This document shows, in pieces, positions 63,835-64,000 of a stretch of DNA of 64,000 nucleotides (position 1 is its first letter; each line of letters opens with the position of its first letter). The DNA is from Clostridium sp. MB40-C1 (lineage in GTDB: Bacteria > Bacillota > Clostridia > Clostridiales > Clostridiaceae): contig NZ_CP133189.1 of assembly GCF_030913655.1 (NCBI RefSeq), positions 1,984,001 through 2,048,000 of the forward strand, given 5' to 3'. The position numbers and the translations under genes were made by a program. Under the pieces are notes generated by a model. The model searched no databases. It was not told the DNA's origin and saw only the letters and a program-made list of their open reading frames with translations.

Positions 63835-64000
63835 AGTTAGGCATATTTATTTGAATGTGCCTTAATTAAATAATTAAAAATTTCTTAACTATTGAATAAA
63901 ATACTATGAAATCAAATTTAATTTTAGTAAAATAAATATACATAATATATATAAAAGACTTTGGTTTAGGAATTTGTTGAATTTGTATAAAATTATATAA

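Overview
This 64 kb window is AT-rich Firmicute DNA. Gene content points to Clostridium sensu stricto, probably near C. botulinum/C. sporogenes; the species is inferred from gene content, not shown. Indicators are several spore genes (YtrH/YtrI-like, CotF-like coat proteins), an S-box, a clostridial type I-B CRISPR-Cas locus, many TTG starts and strong AGGAGG sites. No rRNA, tRNA, transposase or prophage was recognised.

Layout. 1-9 kb: a cut amidohydrolase gene, a MotA-cytoplasmic-domain-like protein, a promoter/terminator pair that may bracket a small RNA, small membrane proteins, PHP phosphoesterase, radical SAM, transglutaminase-like and aminoglycoside-phosphotransferase-like genes, then an ACT-domain/DUF711 pair. 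9-24 kb: a long palindromic repeat, a MATE pump with an attenuator-like leader, PAP2, a divergent cis-prenyltransferase, lspA, a kinase-like gene with no standard start, a TrpXYZ-like ABC importer behind a UAG-rich leader, an M50-like protease, a YtrA-type GntR regulator with its ABC exporter, and a carboxyethylornithine synthase.

24.5-38.8 kb: a complete type I-B CRISPR-Cas locus on the minus strand, in the order WYL regulator, cas6, cas8 (CXXC-CXXC type), cas7, cas5, cas3, cas4, cas1, cas2, leader, then an array of 64 repeats and 63 spacers ending in a terminator. The unit is flanked by two copies of a ~193-bp array-trailer sequence. cas4 seems to have lost its ATG (ACG instead). Two spacer pairs match the same protein-coding stretch in the same register and differ only at synonymous positions.

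39-64 kb: hutP with a CvfB-like S1 gene, HAD hydrolase, YeiH/LysR pair, a SAM-riboswitch-controlled methionine importer (metQ-metN-metI-metQ), a DUF2207 protein, lysC with a structured leader, a SpoIIP-like remnant, YtrH/YtrI-like sporulation genes, a 1691-residue kinase/ATPase/histidine kinase hybrid, an SDR, spore coat proteins and a second MATE pump.

Repeats. At least two families of non-coding repeat recur through the window. One copy carries two 26-nt hairpins whose stems differ by compensating changes. Three copies of one family lie exactly at the stop codons of unrelated genes. These repeats, the CRISPR trailer duplication, the cas4 start loss, the synonymous spacer pairs and the UAG-rich leader are the best leads.
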